DNA from: Bacillus methanolicus
GTDB lineage: Bacteria > Bacillota > Bacilli > Bacillales > Cytobacillaceae
NCBI RefSeq assembly: GCF_008764295.1
Contig: NZ_VTQX01000003.1
Span: 1 to 64,000, forward strand
Length of the DNA: 64,000 bases
Direction of reading: 5' to 3'
Part shown: one piece after another, positions 53,979 to 62,887 of the stretch
Layout of the letters: each line of letters begins with the position of its first letter
Numbering within the stretch: the first letter of the stretch is position 1
Translations under genes and position numbers: made by a program
Notes under the pieces: model-generated
The model's database searches: none
Seen by the model: only the letters and a program-made list of their open reading frames with translations
What the model was told of the DNA's origin: nothing

Positions 53979-55595
53979 TCAACGTTTTACGTGCATAAAT
54001 TTCAACCACTGTTTTTGCTTTAAGTAACTTCTTATGTAGATGAAAAAGGCTAGCGTAGAAATTCCTGCGGCAATAGATGTTATGAGCATATGGGCTGTGT
54101 AGATGCCCACACCAATACCAGCAAGACCTAGACACAGCAGCTGAAAAGCTTGCTTTTTAAAATTCTCGTACTGGGTAAATCGAAACGCTCTTCTTTGCTC
54201 TAATTCCTTTAATTCTTCTAATTTTTGAGGTGAATCTAAAAAATTGGTAACTGCATGATAGAAACTAAATATTGGACTTGAACGAATCCATTGCCAAACT
54301 AATGACCATGAGGAGTGACCATTTTTTCTTAACCATTTCACAAATACAGGCTTTGTTAGCTCAAGAACATCCTCCTCTTGCGCTAGTTGTGCGACAATCC
54401 CTTCAATCGTCATAAATGCCCGTCCTAAAAACACAAATCGAGTCGGAACTTGAATAGGTAGCTGTTGAATAAGAGCAGTTATTTCTAATTTTAAAGCAAC
54501 AATATCAAGTTCAGAAAATTGCTTCGGTTGATACGATAGCATTTCTTCCAATAGCTTTTCAATCGTTTTCGATTCAGCTTCTCGAAGGATAAAGCCCAGT
54601 TCGGTCAAACATTGCACTGCCTTACGATAATCCTTTGCCAAGATGCTTTCGATAAGTCCTTGAAAGTAGCTAGCATCCTTATTAGTAATTTCTCCAATCA
54701 TCCCAAAATCCAACAAAGCAATTTTACCTGTGTTCGTAATCAGGACATTCCCCGGATGTGGATCGGCATGAAAAATACCTGGTTCCAACCATTGTGGCAG
54801 AAATAACTCAATTAGCTTTTGTGAAAGTTCACGTCCATAAGCAACATCTCCCACTGATTTAGCCGCTTGAGTAATTTTTTCTCCTTCAATCCATTCCATG
54901 ACAAGGATTTTCGATGTACTTAATTCTGGAAACAAAGAAGGAATTTGTACATAATCAAATGTCTCAAATCTTTTCTTAAAATAAATCTGTGTTTTCATTT
55001 CATGACGGTAATCTAATTCTCGTTCTATCACCTCCTTTAATTCTTGATAAAGAATATCAAAATCGATAAAGCCTTTCGGCAATGGTACAAGATGGTTAGC
55101 AAACCAAATAACAATTTTTAATGTACTGAAATCAGTGGTAATAATTGAATCGATATGGGGACGCTTGATTTTAATAGCAACCTCCCTGCCATCATTTAAT
55201 AAGCCCTTATAGACTTCACCAATAGAGGCAGATGCGACCGCTTCTTTTTCAATCGTTTGAAATCCTGACTCGTATACAGAACCCCATTCATTTTTCAAAA
55301 TTTTTTCGATGTCATTCCAACTAGATGGAGGAACATGATCAGTCAAATCCTCTATTTGTTTAATAAAAGAGGGAGGAAGGAAATCAGCACGCGTGCTTAA
55401 GATTTGCCCAATTTTTATTAGCAGTCCCTCTAGCTCAAATAAAGTTTTTCGAAACTTAATCCCACTTTCTTCCCAAAGCTTGTCCCACTCAGCCGGGCTC
55501 TTCTTTCGAATTCGAAACCAGGAAATTTTAAAAAATATTGTAAAAGCAAGAGACAGTATTTTCGACATTCTAACAACCTTATTTTTTGTGGCCAT
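53979..55595 (-). CDS. ABC1/AarF/UbiB-family protein kinase-like protein
   Basis: 538 aa. The UbiB-type KxGQ motif is LIKIGQILSTRADFLP near residue 60, and the Ala-rich nucleotide loop is AVASASIGEVYKG near 125. VAIKIKRP holds the ATP Lys, GIFHADPHPGNV the catalytic loop and LLDFGMIGE the DFG-like metal motif. Two C-terminal membrane helices follow (near 485-530). In other bacteria UbiB proteins support isoprenoid quinone synthesis or lipid handling; the Bacillus role is not established. Confidence 0.88.
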   Translation of the reverse strand: MATKNKVVRMSKILSLAFTIFFKISWFRIRKKSPAEWDKLWEESGIKFRKTLFELEGLLIKIGQILSTRADFLPPSFIKQIEDLTDHVPPSSWNDIEKILKNEWGSVYESGFQTIEKEAVASASIGEVYKGLLNDGREVAIKIKRPHIDSIITTDFSTLKIVIWFANHLVPLPKGFIDFDILYQELKEVIERELDYRHEMKTQIYFKKRFETFDYVQIPSLFPELSTSKILVMEWIEGEKITQAAKSVGDVAYGRELSQKLIELFLPQWLEPGIFHADPHPGNVLITNTGKIALLDFGMIGEITNKDASYFQGLIESILAKDYRKAVQCLTELGFILREAESKTIEKLLEEMLSYQPKQFSELDIVALKLEITALIQQLPIQVPTRFVFLGRAFMTIEGIVAQLAQEEDVLELTKPVFVKWLRKNGHSSWSLVWQWIRSSPIFSFYHAVTNFLDSPQKLEELKELEQRRAFRFTQYENFKKQAFQLLCLGLAGIGVGIYTAHMLITSIAAGISTLAFFIYIRSYLKQKQWLKFMHVKR

Positions 55596-55801
55596 ATGTT
55601 AACTCCATTGAAATTGATTAATTTAGCTCTTCACAAAAAAAGCTTTGACTCGACTAGTTCCATCCACTAGCAGCCATTGTTTAAAATCTATTAAAAAAAC
55701 CCTTTTTACACTTTCTGACAAAGCATCCTCAGATAACTTTTTCCAATTTTTCTTTATTTAAATATCTACTGTTTACCTTCGACACTGTTAATCTCGTAAC
55801 C

Positions 55802-56716
55802 TCATTTTTCCAATGCTAGATTTAATGAAAAGTAACAATCATCTATGAGGTCTCTGTCCTTTTGATCATAGGCATATAATAGAAGTAAGACGTATGAATA
55901 TATCGCTTTGAAACGAGCCAATTTTTTTATTTCTTCTTCCCCGTCACCATACGCTTGAAAAAATACATCTCTGCTTTCTGATGGGAGATAACTATATGCA
56001 ATAGACAAATCAATGGCTGGACTTCCAATATGTGTATCACCCCAGTCGAGAACAGCCGTAATTTTTCCTTCATCATCGACTAGCATATTGCGAAGGTGAA
56101 GATCCCCGTGGACAAGCACTTTCTTCTCGTCGACAAATGTATCCTCTACCGTTGTTATAAATTGTAGAAGGGAGCTGTATAACCCATCGCTTAAGCGATT
56201 TTCCGTTTTTAAGGAATTGATTCTTTCTATCAAAAGCGGTTTTCTTTTCTTAAGATCCAATCTTCCCAAATTATCATAAGGTATTTGTAGCTTTTCAGCA
56301 TGTTGAAGCGGAAAGTTATGAAGCTTTCGTAAAAATTCCGCCAAGATTATTGTTGATTTCATTCTTTGCTCTCTTGTTAATTTTTCAGGAATCATTCCGC
56401 CAAGGTGTTCATACCCGCTAAATGCCCATGGAAAATCGGATTGTGTTTCCCCAATATATTGTGGTTTTGGAATTTCCAGTGGCAAGCTCGGAGCAATATT
56501 CGGCAAGAGGCGATTCTCTATTTTTATTAATTCCCCAGCTATCTCCCTGCGGGGAAATCGAAAAACATATCGATCATTAATTAAAAAAGCGGTATTATCA
56601 AACCCTTTTGCAAAAGTGGTCACTTTTAATATCGTTAAATTCGGGAATTGATTTTTAATCAAGAGCGCAGCTTCTTCAGCCGTCATAACCTTTTCAGGAT
56701 TCCAAAATGCCGCCAT
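55802..56716 (-). CDS. Aminoglycoside phosphotransferase (APH) family kinase
   Basis: 304 aa. Kinase-like features: NTAFLINDRYVFRFPRRE with the ATP Lys region, the catalytic Brenner motif VLVHGDLHLRNMLVD near 205 and the metal-binding AVLDWGDTHIGSPAIDLS near 230. The family phosphorylates many small molecules, so antibiotic resistance should not be assumed. Isolated gene. Confidence 0.85.
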   Translation of the reverse strand: MAAFWNPEKVMTAEEAALLIKNQFPNLTILKVTTFAKGFDNTAFLINDRYVFRFPRREIAGELIKIENRLLPNIAPSLPLEIPKPQYIGETQSDFPWAFSGYEHLGGMIPEKLTREQRMKSTIILAEFLRKLHNFPLQHAEKLQIPYDNLGRLDLKKRKPLLIERINSLKTENRLSDGLYSSLLQFITTVEDTFVDEKKVLVHGDLHLRNMLVDDEGKITAVLDWGDTHIGSPAIDLSIAYSYLPSESRDVFFQAYGDGEEEIKKLARFKAIYSYVLLLLYAYDQKDRDLIDDCYFSLNLALEK

Positions 56717-56824
56717 TTGCCTCAGCCTTTCTCGTTTTTAAAAAACATTAAATTTTCAAAATTCATCAATATTTTCCTTCATCATATCAATCTTTTTTCA
56801 TTTATCCTAGCCCTTTTTTATATT

Positions 56825-57289
56825 TTATTTCACCTTAAAAAACCAACGATAAAACAAGTGTGACGCATAATTCGTCAATCCGATCGTGAGAAAACTCCAA
56901 TACCATCTCCATTTCACATATTTAATTAAATTCGTATATTTTTCCGCAAGAACTTCAATCCCCGTAAGCAGACCTGTGTAAAAGATATTATAAAATGCCC
57001 TGATCCAAAAAGGTTTCTTTTCTGGGTAATATAAATTAAAAAGTGCACAAAAGGCCGGATAAAAAAAATATTCATATGAAAAACTGGACTTATTGACTCT
57101 CTTGAAAAGTCTAACTGGATAAATTATGAAGCGATTTTCTACGACTAGTAAACCAAATAACCACGTCATACTTTGTTTAAAAAAGTAAGCTAACAGCGCT
57201 TGCCGCATTCGCTGTTTTGGCACAAAAATCAACAAAAGACCAGCTGTAAAAATCCAAATCGTATACAATATCATTTTATCTCTCTTCAA
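56825..57289 (-). CDS. CBO0543-family membrane protein, second copy
   Basis: 154 aa starting at TTG 57289 (GAGGTGG 7 bp upstream), which gives MKRDKMILYTIWIFTAGLLL, the usual family N-terminus. Several membrane helices and the VVENRFIIYPVRLF segment fit CBO0543. Function unknown. Confidence 0.78.
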   Translation of the reverse strand: MKRDKMILYTIWIFTAGLLLIFVPKQRMRQALLAYFFKQSMTWLFGLLVVENRFIIYPVRLFKRVNKSSFSYEYFFYPAFCALFNLYYPEKKPFWIRAFYNIFYTGLLTGIEVLAEKYTNLIKYVKWRWYWSFLTIGLTNYASHLFYRWFFKVK

Positions 57290-57545
57290 TAAAGCCACCT
57301 CACTCAAATATTGATACATTTTTTAGCCAGAACTTGTTATAAGTCCATGATGATTTTTGCTCATTTCTTGCAATGGTCTGTAAGACCAAGGCTTCACAAG
57401 AAATGAGTTAAAGATCTTTTATCAACATTTCTTTTTAACAAGGCCTTCGCTAAATTTGAATATTTGACTGTCCACCACCGCCTATTCGTTGAATTTATTT
57501 GCAAGTTATATTTTGCACCAAAAAATAAGAAAAATTTATTTTTGT

Positions 57546-57615
57546 AAACAAAATTGTTTTAACCTTATTTTAAATAAAGAAAACAATTGACAATAAACAA
57601 ACGTTTCTGTATTAT
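57546..57615 (+). promoter_or_regulatory. Sigma-A promoter with upstream inverted repeats for the DUF2087 regulator
   Basis: TTGACA (57587-57592) and TATTAT (57610-57615) are spaced by 17 bp. Upstream at 57546-57559 AAACAA-AA-TTGTTT is an inverted repeat. AAACAA/TTGTTT half-sites recur within the promoter and near the start codon, which suggests an autoregulatory operator. Confidence 0.7.
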
Positions 57616-57655
57616 GTCTATAATTAAATAAACAAATGAAAGAGTTGTTTACTAA

Positions 57656-58420
57656 ATGGTTGATAACACATTATTTTGGTCAGTTGCCGTAGAGGATCTA
57701 TCAAAAGGTTATATTTTCAATAAAGCTAGTGATGAATTTATTTGTCTCATTTGTAATGAAAAATTTGAAAACGGAATCATCTATCCAAGTTCATGTGAAG
57801 GTATCTACTTTGAAGCAAAAAAAGCGATTACTGAGCATATTCAAAGCGTTCATCATTCAATGTTTGCCTATTTATTAAGCTTGGGTAAGAGGCATACTGG
57901 TTTATCAGTTATTCAAAGAGATCTTCTTCATTACTTTTCTCAGGGCATTTCTGACAAAGAAATCGCCCAAAAGCTCGATTCGAGTACATCCACGATTCGA
58001 AATCATCGCTTTAAATTAAAAGAAAAAGAGAAGCAAGCGAAAGTTTTTCTAGCACTCATGAAATTGCTAGAAAATAATGAAGTGAAGGAAGAAAATTTTG
58101 TAACATTTCATAAGGGGGCAAAAATGGTGGATGAAAGATATGCTGTTACGGAAATAGAGCGTGAGAAAATATTAACCACTTATTTTAAAAACGGACTAGA
58201 TGGACCTTTAGACACTTTTCCTAGTAAAGAAAAACGGAAATTAATTGTCCTCCAACAAATTTTAACTAAATTTGAAATAGGAAAAAAATATACTGAAAAA
58301 GAAATCAATGCAGTTCTTAAACCAATTTTTCATGACTATGTGACATTAAGAAGATACTTAATCGAGTATGGATTTATGGAACGTGCTCAAGATGGGACTA
58401 CGTATTGGAGATGTACTTAA
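57656..58420 (+). CDS. LuxR-type HTH plus DUF2087 regulator
   Basis: 254 aa. The N-terminal part carries a possible zinc site (FICLICNEKF ... HIQSVHH). A helix-turn-helix follows (LLHYFSQGISDKEIAQKLDSSTSTIRNHRFKLKEKEKQ, near 100-138). The C-terminal 85 residues are the DUF2087 domain (LDTFPSKEKRKLIVLQQILTKFEIGKKYTEKEINAVLK ... YWRCT). DUF2087 is a winged-helix-like domain of regulators. Target unknown. Start is ATG 57656 close to the promoter, with a weak ribosome binding site. Confidence 0.85.
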   Translation: MVDNTLFWSVAVEDLSKGYIFNKASDEFICLICNEKFENGIIYPSSCEGIYFEAKKAITEHIQSVHHSMFAYLLSLGKRHTGLSVIQRDLLHYFSQGISDKEIAQKLDSSTSTIRNHRFKLKEKEKQAKVFLALMKLLENNEVKEENFVTFHKGAKMVDERYAVTEIEREKILTTYFKNGLDGPLDTFPSKEKRKLIVLQQILTKFEIGKKYTEKEINAVLKPIFHDYVTLRRYLIEYGFMERAQDGTTYWRCT

Positions 58421-58517
58421 AATAGATGGAAAGGTTTCATCCTTCCTTTACCTATCCGGAGATCTTAAGTAAAACTTCTCCATTTTCAATAACTTCAGCT
58501 TGGAGGAGGTCTGAAGC

Positions 58518-58703
58518 ATGGATCGATTTATTCTTTTAATGCTTGCGAGTATTTTAGCGGGGTTTGCCCTTCTAAGAGTACCTCTAGATGATACTTTTTT
58601 AGCAAGTTTAGCTCCTGTTACAACCATTATCGGCGTATTAGCTGTCGTTATCTTTGCGCTTGTTATTATATACAAAGGAGTCATGGCACTCGTTCGTAAT
58701 TAG
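58518..58703 (+). CDS. Small two-helix membrane protein
   Basis: 61 aa, two hydrophobic helices separated by PLDDTFLASLAP. GGAGGAGG lies 7 bp before the ATG. No family recognised; terminator follows directly. Confidence 0.7.
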   Translation: MDRFILLMLASILAGFALLRVPLDDTFLASLAPVTTIIGVLAVVIFALVIIYKGVMALVRN

Positions 58704-58713
58704 TTAATGAATG

Positions 58714-58743
58714 GGGTCAGTTATCAAAACTGATCCTTTTTTT
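58714..58743 (+). terminator. Terminator of the small membrane protein gene
   Basis: GGGTCAGT / ACTGATCC stem (one G-T pair) followed by seven T. Confidence 0.85.
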
Positions 58744-58834
58744 ATGTAAACGCTTATATTGAAATTTCTGTATAGAGGATGTTCACTCCACAAAAATAAA
58801 CACTATATTTATAGTATTAATATTTAATTTATAA

Positions 58835-58860
58835 GTTTAATCACTTAAAATAGAGGGTAA
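58835..58860 (+). promoter_or_regulatory. Sigma-B-type promoter of the RsbR paralogue
   Basis: GTTTAA (58835-58840) and GGGTAA (58855-58860) with a 14-bp spacer match the general-stress consensus GTTTAA-N12-14-GGGTAT with one mismatch. It lies 38 bp before the start codon. Confidence 0.7.
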
Positions 58861-58898
58861 TAAACTTTAAGATTTTAGACGATAGCTGGAGGATTAAG

Positions 58899-59720
58899 AT
58901 GGAATACAATTTTGAAAAGTCATACAACCTAAAAGAATTTATTGAACTTAACAGCAAGAAATTTGAAGATAAATTATTAACAGAGGCCGTAAATGTTAGG
59001 GATAAAATTAATGAGATTCTGGCTATTGGCAATATCGATCTTGTCAATAATGCACATAAGCTTGTCGTGTACATTATCGATGATGAAGAAGAGAAACTAA
59101 CTCTTTTTGCAAAGCAAGAAGGAATAGCTTGGGCGACACATTCTATAGATTTAAACTTTAAACTTGAATGGGTTCAAGCAATTCGAAGGACATTGTGGAG
59201 ATTTATTCAAATCTATTACAAAATGAGCAACAATACGAAGCTAAGCGATTTTTTTGATTTAGAACAACAAATAAATAATCGCGTCGATCAATTTTTAAAT
59301 TCATTTTTTATCAGTTATTCTACATATAAAGATTCCTTGATTACAGCTCATAGAGAATTAGTTGAAAAACTATCAGTCCCAATCATCCCGATTACACCTG
59401 ATGTTTGTATCCTCCCATTAATCGGCTCTATTGATTCTTTAAGAACATCCATTCTTGAAGATAAAGTACTGACAGAGATCGGTCAAGCACACATTCAAAC
59501 GTTAATTATGGATCTTTCCGGCATTGCCGAAATCGAAAATGATATCATTGGGAATTTAATGAAGATAATTGATGGTGCGGCCTTGATGGGCTGTAATACA
59601 ATTATCACTGGCCTTAGACCAGAAGTTGTAAGAAAAATTGTAAAGATTGGAGTCAAATTTGATTTCCATACGAAAACATTCGGCAGTCTTCAACAAGCAT
59701 TAAAACAATTTATCAAATAA
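58899..59720 (+). CDS. RsbR-family stressosome protein (non-heme globin plus STAS)
   Basis: 273 aa. Residues 1-140 form the helical RsbR N-terminal sensor domain; the STAS domain starts with VPIIPITPDVCILPLIGSID near 155. In stressosome RsbR proteins, Thr residues in the STAS domain are phosphorylated by RsbT to release it and activate sigma-B. The usual VDT stretch after LSG reads IEND here, so one canonical phosphosite may be absent. A sigma-B-like promoter precedes it, suggesting feedback. Ribosome binding site GGAGG is 7 bp upstream. Confidence 0.85.
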   Translation: MEYNFEKSYNLKEFIELNSKKFEDKLLTEAVNVRDKINEILAIGNIDLVNNAHKLVVYIIDDEEEKLTLFAKQEGIAWATHSIDLNFKLEWVQAIRRTLWRFIQIYYKMSNNTKLSDFFDLEQQINNRVDQFLNSFFISYSTYKDSLITAHRELVEKLSVPIIPITPDVCILPLIGSIDSLRTSILEDKVLTEIGQAHIQTLIMDLSGIAEIENDIIGNLMKIIDGAALMGCNTIITGLRPEVVRKIVKIGVKFDFHTKTFGSLQQALKQFIK

Positions 59721-59783
59721 CTCATTTTAAAGCTTTATGGAAGGCAGATAGCTTCTTATTACACCTTTTCAATAAACTTCTTC

Positions 59784-60308
59784 TCAAATTTCTTCATTTT
59801 GCACGTTCATGTTCTGAAACTCAACGATCGGATTGATACCGAAATAGTCTTCAATCTTAACTACGTTAACGTTATTCATTTCCGCTGCATCCATCGCAAT
59901 TACCATCGTTCTTGGCGTTGCATCATCTGTACAGCCAGCTTCAGAGTCTACTTCTAAATACAAGCTTACCTCAGTTTTTTCTTCATTTAATGTTGCCAAT
60001 TTGTACTGTAAAGGACAGCTACTTGACTCGATTATTCCAAGAAAGATAGCTGACTGTTGATTCCAATCAATCTCAGCAGGGTTATCGGTAAGGCGAAAAT
60101 GTTCCCATAGCTTATCAAAATCCTCTTGATTGGTCACCTTATAAACTAAGATCCCCTTTTCTGATGATGAGTAAAAATTTACCGGAAATGACTTTTCAGT
60201 ATGAATTAAATCACTTGCTACTGTTTGAGCACTTGTATTCCCACATCCTTGCAACATAGCAACGACAGTTACGAATATCATAAATACTAGAAATGGTTTA
60301 TTTCGCAT
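59784..60308 (-). CDS. Lipoprotein of unknown function
   Basis: 174 aa with a short signal and lipobox MLQGC (lipidated Cys near 22). The mature part contains two further Cys (SSCPLQY and EAGCTDDATPRTMV) that could form a disulfide. The C-terminal region resembles PrcB-like beta domains weakly. No function proposed. Confidence 0.7.
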   Translation of the reverse strand: MRNKPFLVFMIFVTVVAMLQGCGNTSAQTVASDLIHTEKSFPVNFYSSSEKGILVYKVTNQEDFDKLWEHFRLTDNPAEIDWNQQSAIFLGIIESSSCPLQYKLATLNEEKTEVSLYLEVDSEAGCTDDATPRTMVIAMDAAEMNNVNVVKIEDYFGINPIVEFQNMNVQNEEI

Positions 60309-60437
60309 TCACGATCTCCCCCGCATAAATCAATTGTAAAAGAATATAAAATTCCCCTACCTATAATGACGATCGATCAAAGGGATAGTTTCATTTTTTT
60401 ATATTACATTTCTGTATCTTTTGAATAATGTACGAAT

Positions 60438-60608
60438 ATGGACTTAGGTGATTTTTTGCTAATAAAAGAATATGACTACTTTTTACAAAACAAAAAAATT
60501 GAAAATGATGATAATCTTATTAAAAAGATGGACATTTCATTAGGGTTCATTTCGATTATTGCTATTTAAACCGCATCAATTTATGCAGCTACAAGGTGGA
60601 TGATTTAG
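60438..60608 (+). pseudogene. Possible relic of a small membrane protein
   Basis: A 43-codon frame (MDLGDFLLIKEYDYFLQNKK ...) ends in SLGFISIIAI, a TAA stop at 60567-60569, and continues in frame as TASIYAATRWMI before TAG. The hydrophobic stretch spanning the stop would make one membrane helix. There is no ribosome binding site. The rest of the 60309-60831 gap shows nothing recognisable. Confidence 0.25.
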
Positions 60609-60831
60609 AAAGCATTCCATTTACCCGTGTCTTTGAGTAAAGGGGCAAATGGGGAACTATCCAAAAAACAAGCTGCGAACATATCGTCAAAACCATCGTA
60701 ATCGTGAAAGAATAACTACTATTCTCTTTTGCTTTTCTCTCGTTACTTTATCCATCCTCTCTATTACGAAGTAATCTGCTCGTTTCATCTAATTAAAATT
60801 CAGAAGCTTTCACCGTATAACACTTATCAAG

Positions 60832-61665
60832 CTATACAATTTTAACAAGGACGGGATAAACATAGGGGTCAATTGGTTCATCGATAATACGCCAATCTGA
60901 AGCTTTAATAACTGGAAGCACTTGACCATGTATCGTCGTAACTTCGATAGTCCCTTCAAGTTCAACCCAACTGTCTTCCTTAAGCTCAGGCATTTGCTTG
61001 AACTCCGTTAATAACCCTAAAACACTTGCATCTGCAATGCAATGAGTGATGAGAAATCTTGCTAAAATAAATTGCTGCTTTTCTAATCCTTGCTCTTTAT
61101 AGACGAAAGCACTTAATTTAATTTTGCGACCGGCAAACGCTTCTGGATTAGAAATCATCTCCCCGTGATAGGACGAATACATATCCGAAGACATATTGAT
61201 CAACCCAGCTTGTTCAAGACTTGCTAACTTCCGATTATATTCCTCTTCGTTCATATAGTTTTCATTACTGATAACTTCATCATGGGTTTCCATAAGGCCA
61301 GCATGAGGAAGTATTGAACCTTTATTGACAGCAATTGAAGCGCCTAAGGTGGTTGGTGGCAATGCAAAACCCGTTACTAACGGAAATAGAATAATGGCAT
61401 AATGAATAAATTTTATAGTTCCTCCATTATGAGAATGAGAACAAGCTGGAGAACAGTCAATGTGGATGTCATCTCTTCCCCAAATGCGAAACAATTGTAT
61501 TAAAAATAGTAGAAAAAAGACCCATGAAGCAATTATGCTCATAATTTCATATTTCGGATTAATATAATTGGAGATCTCTCCAGTCAAATGGAGCTTCATA
61601 AAAAATAAAGCAAAGGCTGCTAATAAAGCAGCTTTTAGTAAATGTTGAAAACGAACTCGCACCAC
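60832..61665 (-). CDS. TIGR03943/DUF1980 membrane protein (YcgQ-like)
   Basis: 277 aa with three to four N-terminal membrane helices, a Cys/His-rich loop (DIHIDCSPACSHSHNGG near 75) and a soluble C-terminal OB-like domain (KIKLSAFVYKEQGLEKQQFILARFLITHC ... WVELEGTIEV). In Bacillus it is always the partner of a DUF318-type permease such as the gene 15 bp upstream. The His/Cys loop may bind metal. Location beside Zur boxes suggests a zinc-related role. Confidence 0.85.
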   Translation of the reverse strand: MVRVRFQHLLKAALLAAFALFFMKLHLTGEISNYINPKYEIMSIIASWVFFLLFLIQLFRIWGRDDIHIDCSPACSHSHNGGTIKFIHYAIILFPLVTGFALPPTTLGASIAVNKGSILPHAGLMETHDEVISNENYMNEEEYNRKLASLEQAGLINMSSDMYSSYHGEMISNPEAFAGRKIKLSAFVYKEQGLEKQQFILARFLITHCIADASVLGLLTEFKQMPELKEDSWVELEGTIEVTTIHGQVLPVIKASDWRIIDEPIDPYVYPVLVKIV

Positions 61666-61680
61666 TTCTTTTCTCCCCCT

Positions 61681-62733
61681 TTACATCCCAATTAAGCTAA
61701 CAAATATAAACACAACAGCCGTTATTATGGCGAGTAAAACAAATACAAACTTTGCGCGAAATACGCTTAATAACATAATTGTATTTTTTAAATCGATCAT
61801 CGGACCGTATACTAAGAAAGCTAGTATTGAGGTCGGTGTAAATAAATTCATAAATGAAGCACCAATAAATGCATCAGCTTCCGAACAAAGTGATAAAAAA
61901 TAAGCAAGCCCCATCATGACGATCGTTGAGCCTATTACCCCGTTGCCTAATAATAACAGTGATTGCGCAGGTACATAAGTTTGTACAAAAGCGGCAATAA
62001 ACGCCCCTATAATCAAAAATTTCCCCATATCAAAAAACTCATCAATAGAATGGTTGATCATTCCTTCCAGGCGCTGTAAAAATGTTTGGTTATGATGATG
62101 TGCTGAATATGAACCTGGATGATTTATCGCATGTTTAAATTGGTTCGTTTTATAAAGTACACTTATAATGAAAGCGATCATAAGTGCTGCAAGAAAACCT
62201 ACTCCCATTCGCAGCAATGCCATTTTTGCATCATTTCCAAATGCCATATAAGTTGATAAAACGACAATTGGATTAATAAGCGGACCCGTTAACATAAATC
62301 CTATTGCTACATAAATCGGAACCCCCTTTGCTACTAACCTCCTTATAATTGGCACGATCCCACATTCACAAGCAGGGAACAACGCACCAACAACACAGCC
62401 CATAAAGATCCCCAACCATCTAGTTTTTGGTATCCATTTTCGAATATGATCCTCCGAAATAAATATTTGAATAAAACCGGCAATGAACACTCCAATTAAG
62501 ACAAAAGGAATGGCTTCTATTAATATGCTTAAAAAAATAGTATTTAACTGTTGAAACGAATTAGGAATATGATTTAATACTTGTTCACCAGCAAACTGAC
62601 TGAACATCACAACATATACGACGATAACGAAAACTACTAATCCTGTAAGATCTAGTAAATATGAATGCAGCTTGACCATTTCCTTATTCATCTCCCACCA
62701 CGAAAGTTCGCTTTTACTGGTTCTATCTTTCAA
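61681..62733 (-). CDS. Permease of the DUF318/ArsP-like family (YcgR-like)
   Basis: 350 aa with about eight to nine membrane helices and a cytosolic His-containing loop (SYSAHHHNQTF). Family motifs include ALFPACECGIVPIIRRLVAKGVP near 125, with a Cys pair, and SLCSEADAFIGASF near 300. It is co-transcribed with the YcgQ-like gene. The first gene after the divergent Zur-like operators, so zinc limitation probably induces it. Substrate unknown. Confidence 0.85.
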   Translation of the reverse strand: MKDRTSKSELSWWEMNKEMVKLHSYLLDLTGLVVFVIVVYVVMFSQFAGEQVLNHIPNSFQQLNTIFLSILIEAIPFVLIGVFIAGFIQIFISEDHIRKWIPKTRWLGIFMGCVVGALFPACECGIVPIIRRLVAKGVPIYVAIGFMLTGPLINPIVVLSTYMAFGNDAKMALLRMGVGFLAALMIAFIISVLYKTNQFKHAINHPGSYSAHHHNQTFLQRLEGMINHSIDEFFDMGKFLIIGAFIAAFVQTYVPAQSLLLLGNGVIGSTIVMMGLAYFLSLCSEADAFIGASFMNLFTPTSILAFLVYGPMIDLKNTIMLLSVFRAKFVFVLLAIITAVVFIFVSLIGM

Positions 62734-62807
62734 ATCTAGTAATGCTGAAAAGGTATAGTCTAGTATATTTGCGACAACATCATTTATTACTAATATTTTT
62801 AAATAAA

Positions 62808-62845
62808 ACGTAATTATTACTATTTACAATCCGTAATGATTACGA
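62808..62845. promoter_or_regulatory. Two Zur-type boxes in a divergent promoter region
   Basis: CCGTAATGATTACGA (62831-62845) matches the Bacillus Zur consensus TCGTAATNATTACGA at all but the first base. ACGTAATTATTACT (62808-62821) is a second, near match, 23 bp away. They lie between the YcgR-like permease (start 62733) and the zinc-binding lipoprotein (start 62888), each placed to control one side. Confidence 0.85.
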
Positions 62846-62887
62846 TATTATCAATATCGAACTTATTTTTTGAAAAGAGGTACTTAA

